64,000 bases of DNA. It comes from Rhizobium sp. Leaf371 (GTDB lineage: Bacteria; Pseudomonadota; Alphaproteobacteria; Rhizobiales; Rhizobiaceae). The stretch is from the NCBI RefSeq assembly GCF_001424045.1, contig NZ_LMQB01000001.1, forward strand, positions 966,083 to 1,030,082, read 5' to 3'. The notes under the pieces are model-generated. The model searched no databases, was not told the DNA's origin, and saw nothing but the letters and a program-made list of their open reading frames with translations. This document shows, one piece after another, positions 8,862 through 18,445 of the stretch. Both the position numbers and the translations under genes were made by a program. Every line of letters starts with the position of its first letter. Within the stretch, counting starts at the first letter, position 1.

Positions 8862-9948
8862 GCTTGAAAAACGACCGAAGGTCTCGCTTCTCTATGCCTT
8901 CCTCTCTCCGGTGATCGCACTGGGCCTGACGATCGTCGCCGGGGCGATCATGTTCGTGATTCTCGGCAAGGATCCCGGCCTCGCGCTGTACAGCTTCTTC
9001 ATCGAGCCGCTGACCGAGGTCTGGTCGCTGCACGAACTTGCCATCAAGGCAGCACCGCTGATCCTCATCGCTGTCGGCCTTTCGGTCTGCTACCGGTCCA
9101 ACAACTGGAATATCGGCGCAGAGGGCCAGTTCATCATGGGAGCCGTGGCGGGCTCCATCATTCCCGTCGTGTTCCACGAATGGCATTCGGCTCTCGTCCT
9201 GCCCCTGATGCTCGTCATGGGCATGATCGGCGGTGCGCTCTATGCCGCGATCCCGGCCTTTCTCAAGGCGCGCATGAACACGAACGAGATTCTGACGAGC
9301 CTGATGCTCGTCTATGTCGCACAACTGTTTCTCGATTGGCTCGTGCGGGGCCCGTGGCGCGACCCCGGCGGGTTCAATTTTCCCGTGACGCGCGAATTCG
9401 CGCCGGAAGCGATCCTGCCGGAGATGCTCGCCTCGGGCCGGGCGAATTACGGCTTCGCCTTCGCCATCGTCGCGGCGCTCGCCATCTGGTTCATGATGCG
9501 CTTCACGCTCAAGGGCTTCGAAATCACGGTGCTCGGCCAGTCGGAGCGGGCAGGGCGCTTCGCCGGCTTCTCTTCGCGCCGGATGATCTGGTTCTCGATG
9601 CTGCTTTCGGGCGCCTTTGCCGGGCTCGCCGGCATTTCGGAAGTCTCCGGCGCCATCGGCAAGCTGCAGCCGGTGATCTCGCCCGGCTACGGGTTCACCG
9701 CCATCATCGTCGCCTTTCTCGGCCGGTTGAACCCGCTGGCAATCATCGTTGCCGGGCTCGTTCTCGGCCTCACCTATCTTGGCGGCGAGGCGGCGCAGAT
9801 CTCTCTCAGCCTGTCCGACAAGGTCGTGCGGGTGTTCCAGGGCCTGTTGCTGTTCTTCGTGCTCTCCTGCGACACGCTGATTCAGTATCGTGTGAGGATC
9901 GTCTGGCGGCAGATGACAGGTGGATCGTCGGCCGAGGGAGCGCACTGA
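8851..9948 (+). CDS. ABC importer permease 1 (BPD_transp_2 family)
   Basis: The 365-residue integral membrane subunit has about nine or ten hydrophobic segments. It carries family blocks such as SNNWNIGAEGQFIMGAVAGS and GYGFTAIIVAFLGRLNPLAI, which match permeases of BMP-type nucleoside importers. With its partner permease it forms the membrane channel. The start at 8851 lies inside the 3' end of the ATPase gene, suggesting translational coupling. Confidence 0.9.
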   Translation: MRIELEKRPKVSLLYAFLSPVIALGLTIVAGAIMFVILGKDPGLALYSFFIEPLTEVWSLHELAIKAAPLILIAVGLSVCYRSNNWNIGAEGQFIMGAVAGSIIPVVFHEWHSALVLPLMLVMGMIGGALYAAIPAFLKARMNTNEILTSLMLVYVAQLFLDWLVRGPWRDPGGFNFPVTREFAPEAILPEMLASGRANYGFAFAIVAALAIWFMMRFTLKGFEITVLGQSERAGRFAGFSSRRMIWFSMLLSGAFAGLAGISEVSGAIGKLQPVISPGYGFTAIIVAFLGRLNPLAIIVAGLVLGLTYLGGEAAQISLSLSDKVVRVFQGLLLFFVLSCDTLIQYRVRIVWRQMTGGSSAEGAH

Positions 9949-9949
9949 T

Positions 9950-10870
9950 ATGGGTATCATCGAAGCCATCCTTCTCACGGTGATCACGGCGGCGACGCCG
10001 CTCGTCATCGCCGCCGCGGGCGAACTGGTGACGGAGCGTTCGGGCGTGCTCAATCTCGGCGTCGAGGGCATGATGATCATGGGCGCGGTCTGTGCTTTTG
10101 CCGCGACGCAGGCGACCGGCTCGCCTTACATCGGCATCCTCGCCGGCATCGTGTCCGGCGCTCTCTTCTCTTTGCTTTTCGGCTTCCTGACGCTGACGCT
10201 GGTCGCAAACCAGGTCGCGACCGGCCTGGCGCTGACCATTCTCGGTCTCGGCCTTTCCGGACAGATCGGCGAGCCCTATGCGGGCCAGTCGGGCATCAAG
10301 CTGCCGCAGATCGTGTTTCCGCTCCTCAGCGACATCCCGTTCCTCGGCCGGGTGCTGTTTCGCCAGGACCTGATCTTCTATCTGTCGATCGCGCTCATCG
10401 CCGGCATTCACTGGTTTCTGTTTCGCAGTCGCGCCGGGCTGAAGCTGAGGTCGGTCGGCGACAGCCATGCCTCGGCGCATGCGCTCGGCATCAACGTCAT
10501 CCGGACGCGCTATCTCGCGGTCATGTTCGGCGGCGCCTGTGCCGGCCTTGCCGGCGCGCAACTGTCGCTCGTCTACACGCCGCAATGGGTGGAGAACATG
10601 TCGGCCGGGCGCGGCTGGATCGCTCTCGCGCTTGTGGTGTTTGCCTCCTGGCGGCCGTGGCGGGTGGTCGCCGGCGGCTATTTGTTCGGCGCGGTCTCGA
10701 TCAGCCAGCTTTATGCACAGGGCAATGGCATCAATGTGCCTTCGCAGCTGCTGTCGGCGCTTCCGTACCTTGCAACGATCCTCGTCCTCGTGCTCATCTC
10801 TCAGAACCGCCGGATGACGATGATCAATACGCCGGCTTCACTCGGTAAGCCCTTCGTGCCTGATCGTTGA
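9950..10870 (+). CDS. ABC importer permease 2 (BPD_transp_2 family)
   Basis: The 306-residue partner permease has about eight or nine hydrophobic segments. It has the typical blocks GELVTERSGVLNLGVEGMMI near the N-terminus and MFGGACAGLAGAQLSLVYTPQW in the C-terminal half. The start at 9950 comes just after the stop of permease 1, with GGGAG upstream. An earlier in-frame ATG at 9920 overlaps permease 1 further and lacks a site. Confidence 0.9.
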   Translation: MGIIEAILLTVITAATPLVIAAAGELVTERSGVLNLGVEGMMIMGAVCAFAATQATGSPYIGILAGIVSGALFSLLFGFLTLTLVANQVATGLALTILGLGLSGQIGEPYAGQSGIKLPQIVFPLLSDIPFLGRVLFRQDLIFYLSIALIAGIHWFLFRSRAGLKLRSVGDSHASAHALGINVIRTRYLAVMFGGACAGLAGAQLSLVYTPQWVENMSAGRGWIALALVVFASWRPWRVVAGGYLFGAVSISQLYAQGNGINVPSQLLSALPYLATILVLVLISQNRRMTMINTPASLGKPFVPDR

Positions 10871-10915
10871 TCCGATCGGCCGCGGATGCCTGTTCGACAA
10901 CATGAGAGGTCAAAA

Positions 10916-11986
10916 ATGAAGAAACTTATCCTCGCTCTCGTCGCCACGACGGCGGCCATCGGCTTTGCCGCGTCGGCAAGCGCCCAGGAAAAAGCCAAGA
11001 TCTGCTTCGTCTATGTCGGTTCCAAATCCGACGGCGGCTGGACGCAGGCGCACGACATCGGTCGTCAGGAGCTGGAAAAGGCGCTCGGCGACAAGATCGA
11101 AACGCAGTTTCTCGAAAATGTCCCAGAAGGTCCAGATGCGGAACGCGCCATCGAGCGCCTGTCGCGCTCCGGCTGCGGCCTGATCTTCACGACGTCGTTC
11201 GGCTTCATGGATGCGACGGTCAAGGTCGCTGCCAAGTTCCCGAAGGTCATGTACGAGCATGCGACCGGCTACAAGACCGCGCCGAACGTCGCTACCTATA
11301 ACAGCCGCTTCTACGAAGGCCGTTATATCCAGGGCCAGATCGCAGCAAAGATTTCCGAGAAGGGTGTCGCAGGCTACATCGCGTCGTTCCCGATCCCGGA
11401 AGTGGTCATGGGCATCGATGCGTTCGTCATCGGCGCGCGCTCTGTCAATCCCGACTTCAAGATCAAGGTCGTGTGGGCGAACACCTGGTTCGACCCGGGC
11501 AAGGAGGCCGATGCGGCCAAGGCTCTGATCGACCAGGGCGTCGATGTGCTGACGCAGCACACCGACACGACGGCGCCGATGCAGGTTGCAGCCGAACGCG
11601 GCATCAAGGCGTTCGGCCAGGCCTCCGACATGATCGCAGCCGGCCCGAAGACCCAGCTGACCGCAATCAAGGACACGTGGGGCGCCTATTACATCAAGCG
11701 CACGCAGGCCTTCCTCGACGGCAAGTGGGCGACCACATCAAGCTGGGACGGCCTGAAGGACGGCATCCTGACAATGGCGCCCTACACCAACATGCCGGAC
11801 GACGTGAAGGCGATGGCGGAAGCGACGCAGAAGAAGATCGAGTCGGGCGAACTCAAGCCCTTCAGCGGTCCCCTGAAGAAGCAGGACGGCAGCGTGTGGC
11901 TGAAAGACGGCGAAACCGCCGACGATGGAACGCTGCTTGGCCTCAACTTCTACGTCGATGGCGTTGACGACAAGCTGCCGCAATAA
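10916..11986 (+). CDS. BMP-family substrate-binding protein of the ABC importer
   Basis: The 356-residue periplasmic binding protein has a classic signal peptide (MKKLILALVATTAAIGFAASASA, cleaved before QEK). The mature protein begins KICFVYVGSKSDGGWTQAHD, the Gly-Trp-containing start of the BMP/PnrA/Med family that binds nucleosides. The start at 10916 follows GAGAGGT. It is the last gene of the importer operon and is followed by a strong terminator. The likely substrate is a purine nucleoside or related compound, by family only. Confidence 0.9.
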   Translation: MKKLILALVATTAAIGFAASASAQEKAKICFVYVGSKSDGGWTQAHDIGRQELEKALGDKIETQFLENVPEGPDAERAIERLSRSGCGLIFTTSFGFMDATVKVAAKFPKVMYEHATGYKTAPNVATYNSRFYEGRYIQGQIAAKISEKGVAGYIASFPIPEVVMGIDAFVIGARSVNPDFKIKVVWANTWFDPGKEADAAKALIDQGVDVLTQHTDTTAPMQVAAERGIKAFGQASDMIAAGPKTQLTAIKDTWGAYYIKRTQAFLDGKWATTSSWDGLKDGILTMAPYTNMPDDVKAMAEATQKKIESGELKPFSGPLKKQDGSVWLKDGETADDGTLLGLNFYVDGVDDKLPQ

Positions 11987-12036
11987 GGGGCAACAGCGGA
12001 TCGCCTGTCGCGATCTCTCCTCCTCACCGCACATCC

Positions 12037-12066
12037 GCAGGGCCGCTTCACGCGGCCCTGCTTTTT
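12037..12066 (+). terminator. Rho-independent terminator of the ABC importer operon
   Basis: A perfect 10-bp stem GCAGGGCCGC / GCGGCCCTGC with a 5-nt loop is followed by TTTTT. It lies 50 bp after the binding-protein stop codon. Confidence 0.9.
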
Positions 12067-12116
12067 AAGCTCTCTGTTGACAAGCAAAGCGTTTTGCCGA
12101 CATTGCTTTTGAATTC

Positions 12117-12138
12117 CATTTCATTTGCAAATGAAATG
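12117..12138. promoter_or_regulatory. 22-bp perfect palindrome, candidate operator
   Basis: The arm CATTTCATTTG is followed directly by its exact inverse complement. Flanking GAATTC (12111-12116) and AATTC (12141-12145) extend the dyad imperfectly to about 35 bp. It lies 112 bp before the GntR-family gene. A second AT-rich near-palindrome, TGTCATATGATATGA, lies at about 12172-12186. Either could be the site of the adjacent regulator; no binding evidence is available. Confidence 0.5.
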
Positions 12139-12249
12139 AAAATTCTACCTCTCTCTCCAAGACACTCATATTGTCATATGATATGATTTTTGCGTCGCCC
12201 GGGAGGAATGTGGCGACAGAACGCGTACCGAGTCGGACGAGGGGGAAGC

Positions 12250-13008
12250 ATGAGACGGGGTCCGCTGGAGACACTGATAACCGGCGTCGATACACGCACG
12301 AGCCACTCGCAGGTCGTCGACGTCCTCGGCCGCGCGATCATCTCGGGAGAATTCCCCGTCGGCACCATTCTGCCGGGCGACCAGGAACTGGCGTTGCGCT
12401 TCAAGGTATCGCGCACCGTTCTCCGCGAGGCCATGAAAACGCTGGCCGCCAAGGGACTGATCGTCCCGCGCGCGCGAATCGGCACGCGGGTCACGGCGCG
12501 CAATCAGTGGAATCTCTTCGATAGCGACATCCTGACCTGGCATTTCCACAACGGCATCGACGAGGACTTCCTGACGCATATCAGCGAAGTCCGCATGGCG
12601 TTCGAGCCACATGCCGCAGCCCTTGCCGCCATCCATGCGACCGAGGCCGAGATCAGCCACATGATGCGGCTGGCCGTCGCCATGGGCGATCCCGCGCATA
12701 CGCCCGAATCGCTGGCCGTCGCCGATCTTCGTTTCCATCTCGCGGTGGCCGAGGCTTCCGCCAATCCCTTCATGCGCAGCGTCGGCAGCCTGATCGAGGC
12801 GGCACTGGTCGGCATCTTCAAGCTCAGCTCGCCGGCCGCGGATCGCGAGGGGATCGAGGACGTCTCGCGCAACCATATTCGCATCGTCGAGCAGATCAGC
12901 CGGCGCGACGAGGCCGGGGCGCGGGCAGCGATGGAAGTGGTCATCCGGGTGGGGCGCGCGCGGGTTCGCGTTGCGATGGACGACGCGCCGGAGACGGCCA
13001 CGGGCTGA
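12250..13008 (+). CDS. GntR-family regulator, FadR subfamily
   Basis: The 252-residue protein has an N-terminal winged helix (about 20-85, with QELALRFKVSRTVLREAMKTL as the recognition region) and a C-terminal all-helical FCD ligand domain (about 100-235). Candidate metal or ligand residues lie in ADLRFHLAVAEASANPF and later NHIRIVEQI. Such regulators usually repress uptake or catabolic genes until a small acid, sugar acid or related ligand binds. The start at 12250 follows GGGGGAA; earlier in-frame ATGs give an unrelated leader. Its position after the BMP importer suggests, but does not show, control of that operon. Confidence 0.88.
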   Translation: MRRGPLETLITGVDTRTSHSQVVDVLGRAIISGEFPVGTILPGDQELALRFKVSRTVLREAMKTLAAKGLIVPRARIGTRVTARNQWNLFDSDILTWHFHNGIDEDFLTHISEVRMAFEPHAAALAAIHATEAEISHMMRLAVAMGDPAHTPESLAVADLRFHLAVAEASANPFMRSVGSLIEAALVGIFKLSSPAADREGIEDVSRNHIRIVEQISRRDEAGARAAMEVVIRVGRARVRVAMDDAPETATG

Positions 13009-13152
13009 CAATCCCGAGCCTGTCCCTGCAGGAATGGTAAAACTTGGCCGATCCCGCCTTGCTGCATTGCGCTGTTCCGCCTATTTCATGAAAACGATGA
13101 GAACGCGCGCCCTCAAACCTGCCGGGCGTCGAGCATCGGTTTTCGAGGATCC

Positions 13153-14448
13153 ATGTCCGAACTGCTCGTTATCTTCGTCCTTCTTCTGATCAATGCCTTC
13201 TTTGCCATGTCGGAAATGGCTCTTGTTTCCGTCAGCCGTCCGCTCCTGAGGCAAATGGCCCGACAGGGAAACGTCCGGGCGGAGATGGCGCTGAACCTGG
13301 CGGAAGACCCGGGCAAGTTCCTCTCGACCGTCCAGGTCGGCATCACGCTCGTCGGCACGCTGGCCGGCGCCTATGGCGGCGCGACGATCGCCGATAAGCT
13401 TGCGCCGGTCCTCAACGATATCCGCTGGATCAACCCCTATGGCAGCACGGTCTCGGTCGCCGTGGTGGTCACGCTCATCACCTATCTCTCCGTCGTCATT
13501 GGCGAGCTCATTCCGAAACAGCTGGCGCTGCGCAACTCCGAAGGCATCGCCATGTTCGTGGCGCGGCCGATGTCCGTGCTGTCCAAAGTCGTCTCGCCTG
13601 TCGTCTACCTGTTCGAAGGTTCGGCAAAAACGTTCATGCGCGTCTTCGGCATCAGCAGCAACAAGGATGCGGTCACGGAAGAAGAGGTTCAGGCCATCAT
13701 GGCCGAGGGTGTCGAAAGCGGCGCCATCGAGAAATCCGAGCATGAAATGCTCCGCCGGATCATCCGGCTCGGAGACCGCAACGTCAAATCGATCATGACG
13801 CATCGCACCGAGGTCAGCTTCATCGAGGCGAACGACACGCTGGAGGCCGTGCGCGCCAAGATCGAACAGACCGCGCATTCCCGCTACCCGGTCATGGACA
13901 CCGCGACGGGGGAAATCCTCGGTGCCGTGCTCGTGAAGGAAGTCCTCAATGTCGGCGCGCGCGGCGCATTCGACATAAGGGCGTTCGTCAAGGAGCTGCA
14001 TGCCCTCCCGGAAACGGCCTCGTGCCTGAAGGCGCTGGAAGCGTTCAAGTCGTCGCGGATCAACATGGCGATGATCGTCGACGAATATGGCAGCATCGAA
14101 GGCATCATCACGATTGCCGATATTCTCGAAGCGATCGTCGGCGTGCTCCCCTCGAACTACGACGATATCGAACATGCCTTGATCCGCCAGCGCGAGGACG
14201 GATCCTATCTCGTGGACGGCCGGACGCCGATCGACGAAATCCACCTGACCATCGGCATCGACGAGATCGATTCGGACGGCAGCTACGAAACCATCGCGGG
14301 CTTTCTCGTGCAGGAACTGCGCAAATCACCCGAAGAGGGCGACATCGCGGAGGCGTTCGGCTACCGCTTCGAGGTGGTCGATATGGACAGCCGGCGGATC
14401 GACAAGATCCTCGTGTCGAAGCTGGATGTCGCTCCGCCGGAGCGATAA
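13153..14448 (+). CDS. CNNM/CorC-HlyC family membrane protein
   Basis: The 431-residue protein has an N-terminal DUF21 (CNNM) membrane domain of three or four helices (about 1-190), a pair of CBS domains (about 205-330, containing MTHRTEVSFI and NMAMIVDEYGSIEGIIT) and a C-terminal CorC/HlyC domain (about 345-425). Families of this layout are implicated in magnesium or cobalt export and are often labelled hemolysin on old, weak grounds. The start at 13153 follows GAGGAT. It is a single gene with a terminator-like hairpin downstream. Confidence 0.9.
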   Translation: MSELLVIFVLLLINAFFAMSEMALVSVSRPLLRQMARQGNVRAEMALNLAEDPGKFLSTVQVGITLVGTLAGAYGGATIADKLAPVLNDIRWINPYGSTVSVAVVVTLITYLSVVIGELIPKQLALRNSEGIAMFVARPMSVLSKVVSPVVYLFEGSAKTFMRVFGISSNKDAVTEEEVQAIMAEGVESGAIEKSEHEMLRRIIRLGDRNVKSIMTHRTEVSFIEANDTLEAVRAKIEQTAHSRYPVMDTATGEILGAVLVKEVLNVGARGAFDIRAFVKELHALPETASCLKALEAFKSSRINMAMIVDEYGSIEGIITIADILEAIVGVLPSNYDDIEHALIRQREDGSYLVDGRTPIDEIHLTIGIDEIDSDGSYETIAGFLVQELRKSPEEGDIAEAFGYRFEVVDMDSRRIDKILVSKLDVAPPER

Positions 14449-14482
14449 GACCCCGTGTTTCCGGCAAATGCAGGACAAACAA

Positions 14483-14510
14483 AAAGGCCGGGGGATGCCC
14501 GACCTTTCGT
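14483..14510 (+). terminator. Probable terminator after the CNNM-family gene
   Basis: AAAGGCCGGG and GCCCGACCTTT form a stem with one mismatch around a short GGAT loop, followed by a weak T-tract (TTTCGTT). A-rich sequence on the other side could allow it to work in both directions. Confidence 0.65.
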
Positions 14511-14626
14511 TCTCAGAGATCTTGTAACCTGCTAGTTCATCCGTAGTCAGATCACCTGATCCTGAGTATCTGCTGTAGTGGTGAATAAAGCTTTAATGTG
14601 TAAGCCTTGTGTCACGCTGGAGCGTT

Positions 14627-14773
14627 TTATTTTTCCTGAACCGAGATGCCGTTTTCGCCGATCTTGAGTTCGACGCCCTCCGGTTCCTTCTCCCGGTCGT
14701 AGATGTAGACGCCCATGACGATGACAAGGACGACCAGAGCGCCCAGCAGGGCGTAAAGTCCGTTTCGGTTCAT
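14627..14773 (-). CDS. Small single-pass membrane protein (48 aa)
   Basis: The frame begins MNRNGLYALLGALVVLVIVMG, a transmembrane helix, then VYIYDREKEPEGVELKIGENGISVQEK, an acidic and polar tail. GGGGA lies about seven bases before the ATG, within AAAGGGGATATCAGC. The clean helix-plus-tail layout resembles small proteins I recall from rhizobial genomes; no function is known. It lies between the CNNM gene and moeA and is below usual length cut-offs. Confidence 0.7.
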   Translation of the reverse strand: MNRNGLYALLGALVVLVIVMGVYIYDREKEPEGVELKIGENGISVQEK

Positions 14774-14884
14774 GCTGATATCCCCTTTGGTACTGATACT
14801 TACCGACGACGGAGATAGGGCGGGCGCCGGATTTGAAAAGATCCTCGCCGTCCTGCGCGGCTCGGCTCGGCTGCAGGGTTTCTG

Positions 14885-16099
14885 CTAGCGGAGCAGGAGG
14901 ATCGTGCAGGGCGATCCCGCCTCGGCTTCCGGGGCTGCCGGCGCCCTGACGATCAGGGCATCCGACTGCGCGAAGGTCTGCATCATCGAGGAGTCCTGTC
15001 GCTCGAATGCCGTTGCCGACAGGCGCCCGTCGGGCAGGCGATCGAGTTTCGCGCGGATGTAGTCCTGACGCTTGTCGTTGGCGGGAAGCGCTCCGGCCGT
15101 GATCGCGGATGCGAGACGATCGCGTCTCTGCAGATGACCGAGGGCGAGGACCAGCGGCTCCAGGAAGAGCAATCCGCAGACGAGGCTCGAGACCGGGTTG
15201 CCGGGCAGGCCAAGCACCTGCATGTCGCCGAGGCGGCCGACCATCAGCGGCTTGCCGGGACGCATGGCGATGCGCCAGAAATCGAGCTCCATGCCCGCGC
15301 CGACCAGTGTCGATTGCACCAGATCATGATCGCCGACGGAGGCGCCGCCGAGCGTGACGAGGATGTTGGCGCCCGCCGTCTGCGCAGCCGTCAGGCGTTC
15401 CTCGATGCTCGACCGCCGGTCCGGCGCGATGCCAAGATCGATGATCTCCGCGCCGTTTTCCCGCGCGATGGCGGCAATACCGAGCGTGTTGGAGGCAATG
15501 ATCTGATCGGGACCGATTGTGCTGCTTCCGGGTGGCAGCAGTTCGTCTCCGGTCGCCAGAATGGCGACGCGCACGCGCCGGTAGACCTCAAGACTGTCAT
15601 AGTTCATGCCAGCCGCCACGGTCAGACGACCGGCGTCCAGCCTTTCGCCCGCGTGCAGCACGACGTCGCCCTGCCTGAAATCCTGTCCTTTCGGGCGGAT
15701 ATGGCGACCTTTGGCGGGGACGAAGCCGGTCCGGATACGGTTGCCGTCCAGCCGTTCCGCATCCTCCTGGATCAGCACGGTATCCGCGCCGTCCGGCACC
15801 GGTGCGCCGGTGAAGATGCGCACGGCCTGGCCCGAGAGAACCGTGCCCGTAAAGCGGTTGCCCGCAGCGGACTCGCCGATGACGGTCACGATAGAGCCGA
15901 CCTTTGAAATATCGTCGCTGCGCAGCGCGTAGCCATCCATGGCGGAGGAGTCGAACGGAGGATGGGTGATGCGGGCGGCGACGTCGCGCGCGAGCACACG
16001 GCCCTGCGCGTCACCCATCGCAACGGTTTCGGTCTCCGTCACCGGGCGGGCCGCCGATAGGAGACGTTCCAGCGCGGTCTCGACCGGAAGCAGGCTCAT
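14885..16099 (-). CDS. moeA: Molybdopterin molybdotransferase MoeA
   Basis: The 404-residue enzyme inserts molybdate into adenylated molybdopterin, the last general step of molybdenum cofactor synthesis. An N-terminal MoeA domain contains [13 protein letters not shown]. The central MoCF domain contains [16 protein letters not shown] and [16 protein letters not shown], with a PGNPVSS motif after it, and a C-terminal beta-barrel domain follows. The start at 16099 overlaps the moaC stop by ATGA, implying coupled translation. The gene is last in the trpD-trpC-moaC-moeA run. Confidence 0.95.
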   Translation of the reverse strand: MSLLPVETALERLLSAARPVTETETVAMGDAQGRVLARDVAARITHPPFDSSAMDGYALRSDDISKVGSIVTVIGESAAGNRFTGTVLSGQAVRIFTGAPVPDGADTVLIQEDAERLDGNRIRTGFVPAKGRHIRPKGQDFRQGDVVLHAGERLDAGRLTVAAGMNYDSLEVYRRVRVAILATGDELLPPGSSTIGPDQIIASNTLGIAAIARENGAEIIDLGIAPDRRSSIEERLTAAQTAGANILVTLGGASVGDHDLVQSTLVGAGMELDFWRIAMRPGKPLMVGRLGDMQVLGLPGNPVSSLVCGLLFLEPLVLALGHLQRRDRLASAITAGALPANDKRQDYIRAKLDRLPDGRLSATAFERQDSSMMQTFAQSDALIVRAPAAPEAEAGSPCTILLLR

Positions 16100-16602
16100 G
16101 CTGTTTCCGCCCCGTCGCGTCCGCGCGCATAGTCGCCGGAGCGCCCACCGGACTTCTTCAAAAGACGGATGCCGCCGATTTCCATGTCGCGGTCGACGGC
16201 CTTCGCCATATCGTAGATCGTCAGGCAGGCGACACTTGCCGCCGTCAACGCTTCCATCTCGACGCCTGTGCGCCCGGTGAGCTTGGCCAGCGTCTCGATG
16301 CGCAGGCCGGGCAGGGCCTCGTCGGGCCGGATATCGACGGAGACCTTGCTGAGCATGAGCGGATGGCAAAGCGGAATGAGATTTGCCGTCTGCTTTGCCG
16401 CCATGATGCCGGCGAGGCGCGCGGTCCCGATGACGTCGCCCTTCTTGGCGTCGCCCGCCAGAATTGTGCGCAGCGTTTCCGGCTGCATGCGGACATAGCC
16501 CTCGGCAACGGCGATACGGACGGTCTCGCTCTTGTCGCCGACGTCCACCATGCTGGCTTCGCCGGTCTCGCCGAGATGGGTGAGCGGCGTTTCAGACATC
16601 AT
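16096..16602 (-). CDS. moaC: Cyclic pyranopterin monophosphate synthase MoaC
   Basis: The 168-residue enzyme converts the MoaA product to cyclic pyranopterin monophosphate. Catalytic-region motifs are intact: [11 protein letters not shown] and [22 protein letters not shown]. The first of two consecutive ATGs (16602) overlaps the trpC stop as ATGA; the second (16599) is equally possible. Confidence 0.95.
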   Translation of the reverse strand: MMSETPLTHLGETGEASMVDVGDKSETVRIAVAEGYVRMQPETLRTILAGDAKKGDVIGTARLAGIMAAKQTANLIPLCHPLMLSKVSVDIRPDEALPGLRIETLAKLTGRTGVEMEALTAASVACLTIYDMAKAVDRDMEIGGIRLLKKSGGRSGDYARGRDGAETA

Positions 16603-17411
16603 TCGGCCGCCTGCCGTGCGGCGTCGGAGAGCAGGAGGCGGGTGGCGGCGGTCACGTCATCCTGCCGCATCAGGCTCTCGCCGACCAGAAACGTGCCGAT
16701 GCCGGCAACCTTCAGGCGCGCGCAATCGGCCGGGGTGAAGATGCCACTTTCGCCGACGAGATGCCGGTCGCGCGGCACCATCGGCACGAGCCGTTCAGAC
16801 ACGGCGAGGTCCACCTCGAACGTTTTCAGATTGCGATTGTTGATGCCGATGAGAGGCGAGGAAAGCCGCAGGGCCCGCTCCGTCTCCGGCTCGTCATGGA
16901 CCTCGATCAGCACGTCCATGCCGAGCTCGAATGCGCAGTCCTCCAGCCGGCGCGCATCGTCGTCCGTGAGCGACGCCATGATCAGGAGAATGCAGTCGGC
17001 GCCCCAGGCGCGCGCTTCATGGACCTGATAGGTCTCGAACATGAAATCCTTGCGCAGTGCCGGCAGATTGCAGGCCGCGCGAGCGGCGGTCAGAAATTCC
17101 GGCGCGCCCTGAAAGCTCGGTCCATCCGTCAGAACCGACAGACACGCCGCGCCGCCCGCCTCATACGCTTTCGCAAGCGCCGGCGGATCGAAGTCCGGGC
17201 GGATGAGGCCCTTGCTGGGGCTTGCCTTCTTGATCTCGGCGATGAGCCCGAAACGGCCGTCCGACCGCTTTGCCTCCAACGCTCTCAGGAAGCCGCGCGG
17301 GGCATCCTGGCCGAGGCTCATGGACTTGAGGTCGTCAAGCGAGACACGCGCTTTCGCGGCGGCGATTTCCTCGCGCTTGTAGAGTTCGATGCGGTGAAGG
17401 ATGTCGCTCAT
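16599..17411 (-). CDS. trpC: Indole-3-glycerol phosphate synthase TrpC
   Basis: The 270-residue (beta/alpha)8 enzyme closes the indole ring in tryptophan synthesis. Visible family blocks include [14 protein letters not shown] (catalytic Lys), [35 protein letters not shown] and VGESGIFTP. The start [17 protein letters not shown] at 17411 comes one base after the trpD stop. An upstream in-frame extension would run into trpD and is rejected. Confidence 0.96.
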   Translation of the reverse strand: MSDILHRIELYKREEIAAAKARVSLDDLKSMSLGQDAPRGFLRALEAKRSDGRFGLIAEIKKASPSKGLIRPDFDPPALAKAYEAGGAACLSVLTDGPSFQGAPEFLTAARAACNLPALRKDFMFETYQVHEARAWGADCILLIMASLTDDDARRLEDCAFELGMDVLIEVHDEPETERALRLSSPLIGINNRNLKTFEVDLAVSERLVPMVPRDRHLVGESGIFTPADCARLKVAGIGTFLVGESLMRQDDVTAATRLLLSDAARQAAE

Positions 17412-17412
17412 G

Positions 17413-18432
17413 TCAGGCCTCCGCAGCATTGGATACGCGCACCAGCGCTTCGAGCGCAGCATGGGCCGCACCTGTTTCGAGCGCTTCGCGCGCCATCGAC
17501 ATTCCCTCGGTCAAGGCGCCGGCCCGACCGGAGATGACCAGGGCGGCGGCGGCATTGGCGAGCGAGATATCGCGATAGGGCGTGACGTCGCCGGTGAGGA
17601 CTCCGGCCAGCGCCTTCGCATTGTGCGCGCCGTCGCCGCCCTTGAGGACGGAGAGGTCGACTGTCGGGAGGCCGAAATCGGCGGGAGTGAGGTCGAAGGT
17701 GCGGATCTTCCCGTTCTCGATCGCGGCAACATGTGTCGTGCCGGTCGTGGTGATTTCATCGAGGCCCTCGCCGTGGACGACCCAGACGCTGACGGAGCCG
17801 AGATCGCGCAGCACTTCGGCCACAGGCACCACCCAGTGGGGCGAGAACACGCCGACGAGCTGGCGGCCGACGCCGGCCGGATTGGACAGCGGGCCGAGCA
17901 GGTTGAAGATCGTGCGGGTGCCGAGTTCGACCCGGGTGGGCCCGACATGGCGCATGGCCGAATGGTGCTGCTGGGCGAACATGAAGCCGACACCGGCGTC
18001 GCGGATGCAGCGGGCGATGGCGTCCGGACCGATATCGAGCTTGACACCGAGGCAGGAGAGCGCATCCGCCGTTCCCGACTTCGAGCTCAGCGCGCGGTTG
18101 CCATGCTTGGCGACGGGAACGCCTGCACCGGCGACGATCAGCGAGGCGAGCGTCGAGATGTTGTAGGTTCCCGCGCCGTCTCCACCCGTGCCGACGATAT
18201 CGATCGCATCGGCAGGGGCGTCCACCGTCAGCATGCGGGCGCGCATGGCGCCGACCGCACCGACGATCTCATCGACCGTCTCGCCGCGCACCCGAAGTGC
18301 CATCAGAAATCCGCCGATCTGCGAGGGTGTCGCCGCGCCGGACATGATGATCTCGAAGGCGGCCCGTGCGTCGTCCCGGTCAAGCGATTGACCGAGCGCC
18401 GCTTTGGCGATGAAGGGTTTGAGGTCCGCCAT
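17413..18432 (-). CDS. trpD: Anthranilate phosphoribosyltransferase TrpD
   Basis: The 339-residue enzyme transfers the phosphoribosyl group to anthranilate. It shows the PRPP-binding [14 protein letters not shown] and the [17 protein letters not shown] block that contacts phosphate and anthranilate. The start at 18432 lies 13 bp after the PpiD-like stop, and the run continues into trpC and the moa/moe genes. Confidence 0.96.
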   Translation of the reverse strand: MADLKPFIAKAALGQSLDRDDARAAFEIIMSGAATPSQIGGFLMALRVRGETVDEIVGAVGAMRARMLTVDAPADAIDIVGTGGDGAGTYNISTLASLIVAGAGVPVAKHGNRALSSKSGTADALSCLGVKLDIGPDAIARCIRDAGVGFMFAQQHHSAMRHVGPTRVELGTRTIFNLLGPLSNPAGVGRQLVGVFSPHWVVPVAEVLRDLGSVSVWVVHGEGLDEITTTGTTHVAAIENGKIRTFDLTPADFGLPTVDLSVLKGGDGAHNAKALAGVLTGDVTPYRDISLANAAAALVISGRAGALTEGMSMAREALETGAAHAALEALVRVSNAAEA

Positions 18433-18445
18433 ACGCTCCGTCCGC

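Noticed and set aside
8716-10080. 454-residue open frame opposite the ABC importer genes
   Set aside because: Low-complexity His/Asp/Arg/Glu composition and complete overlap with well-supported permease genes.
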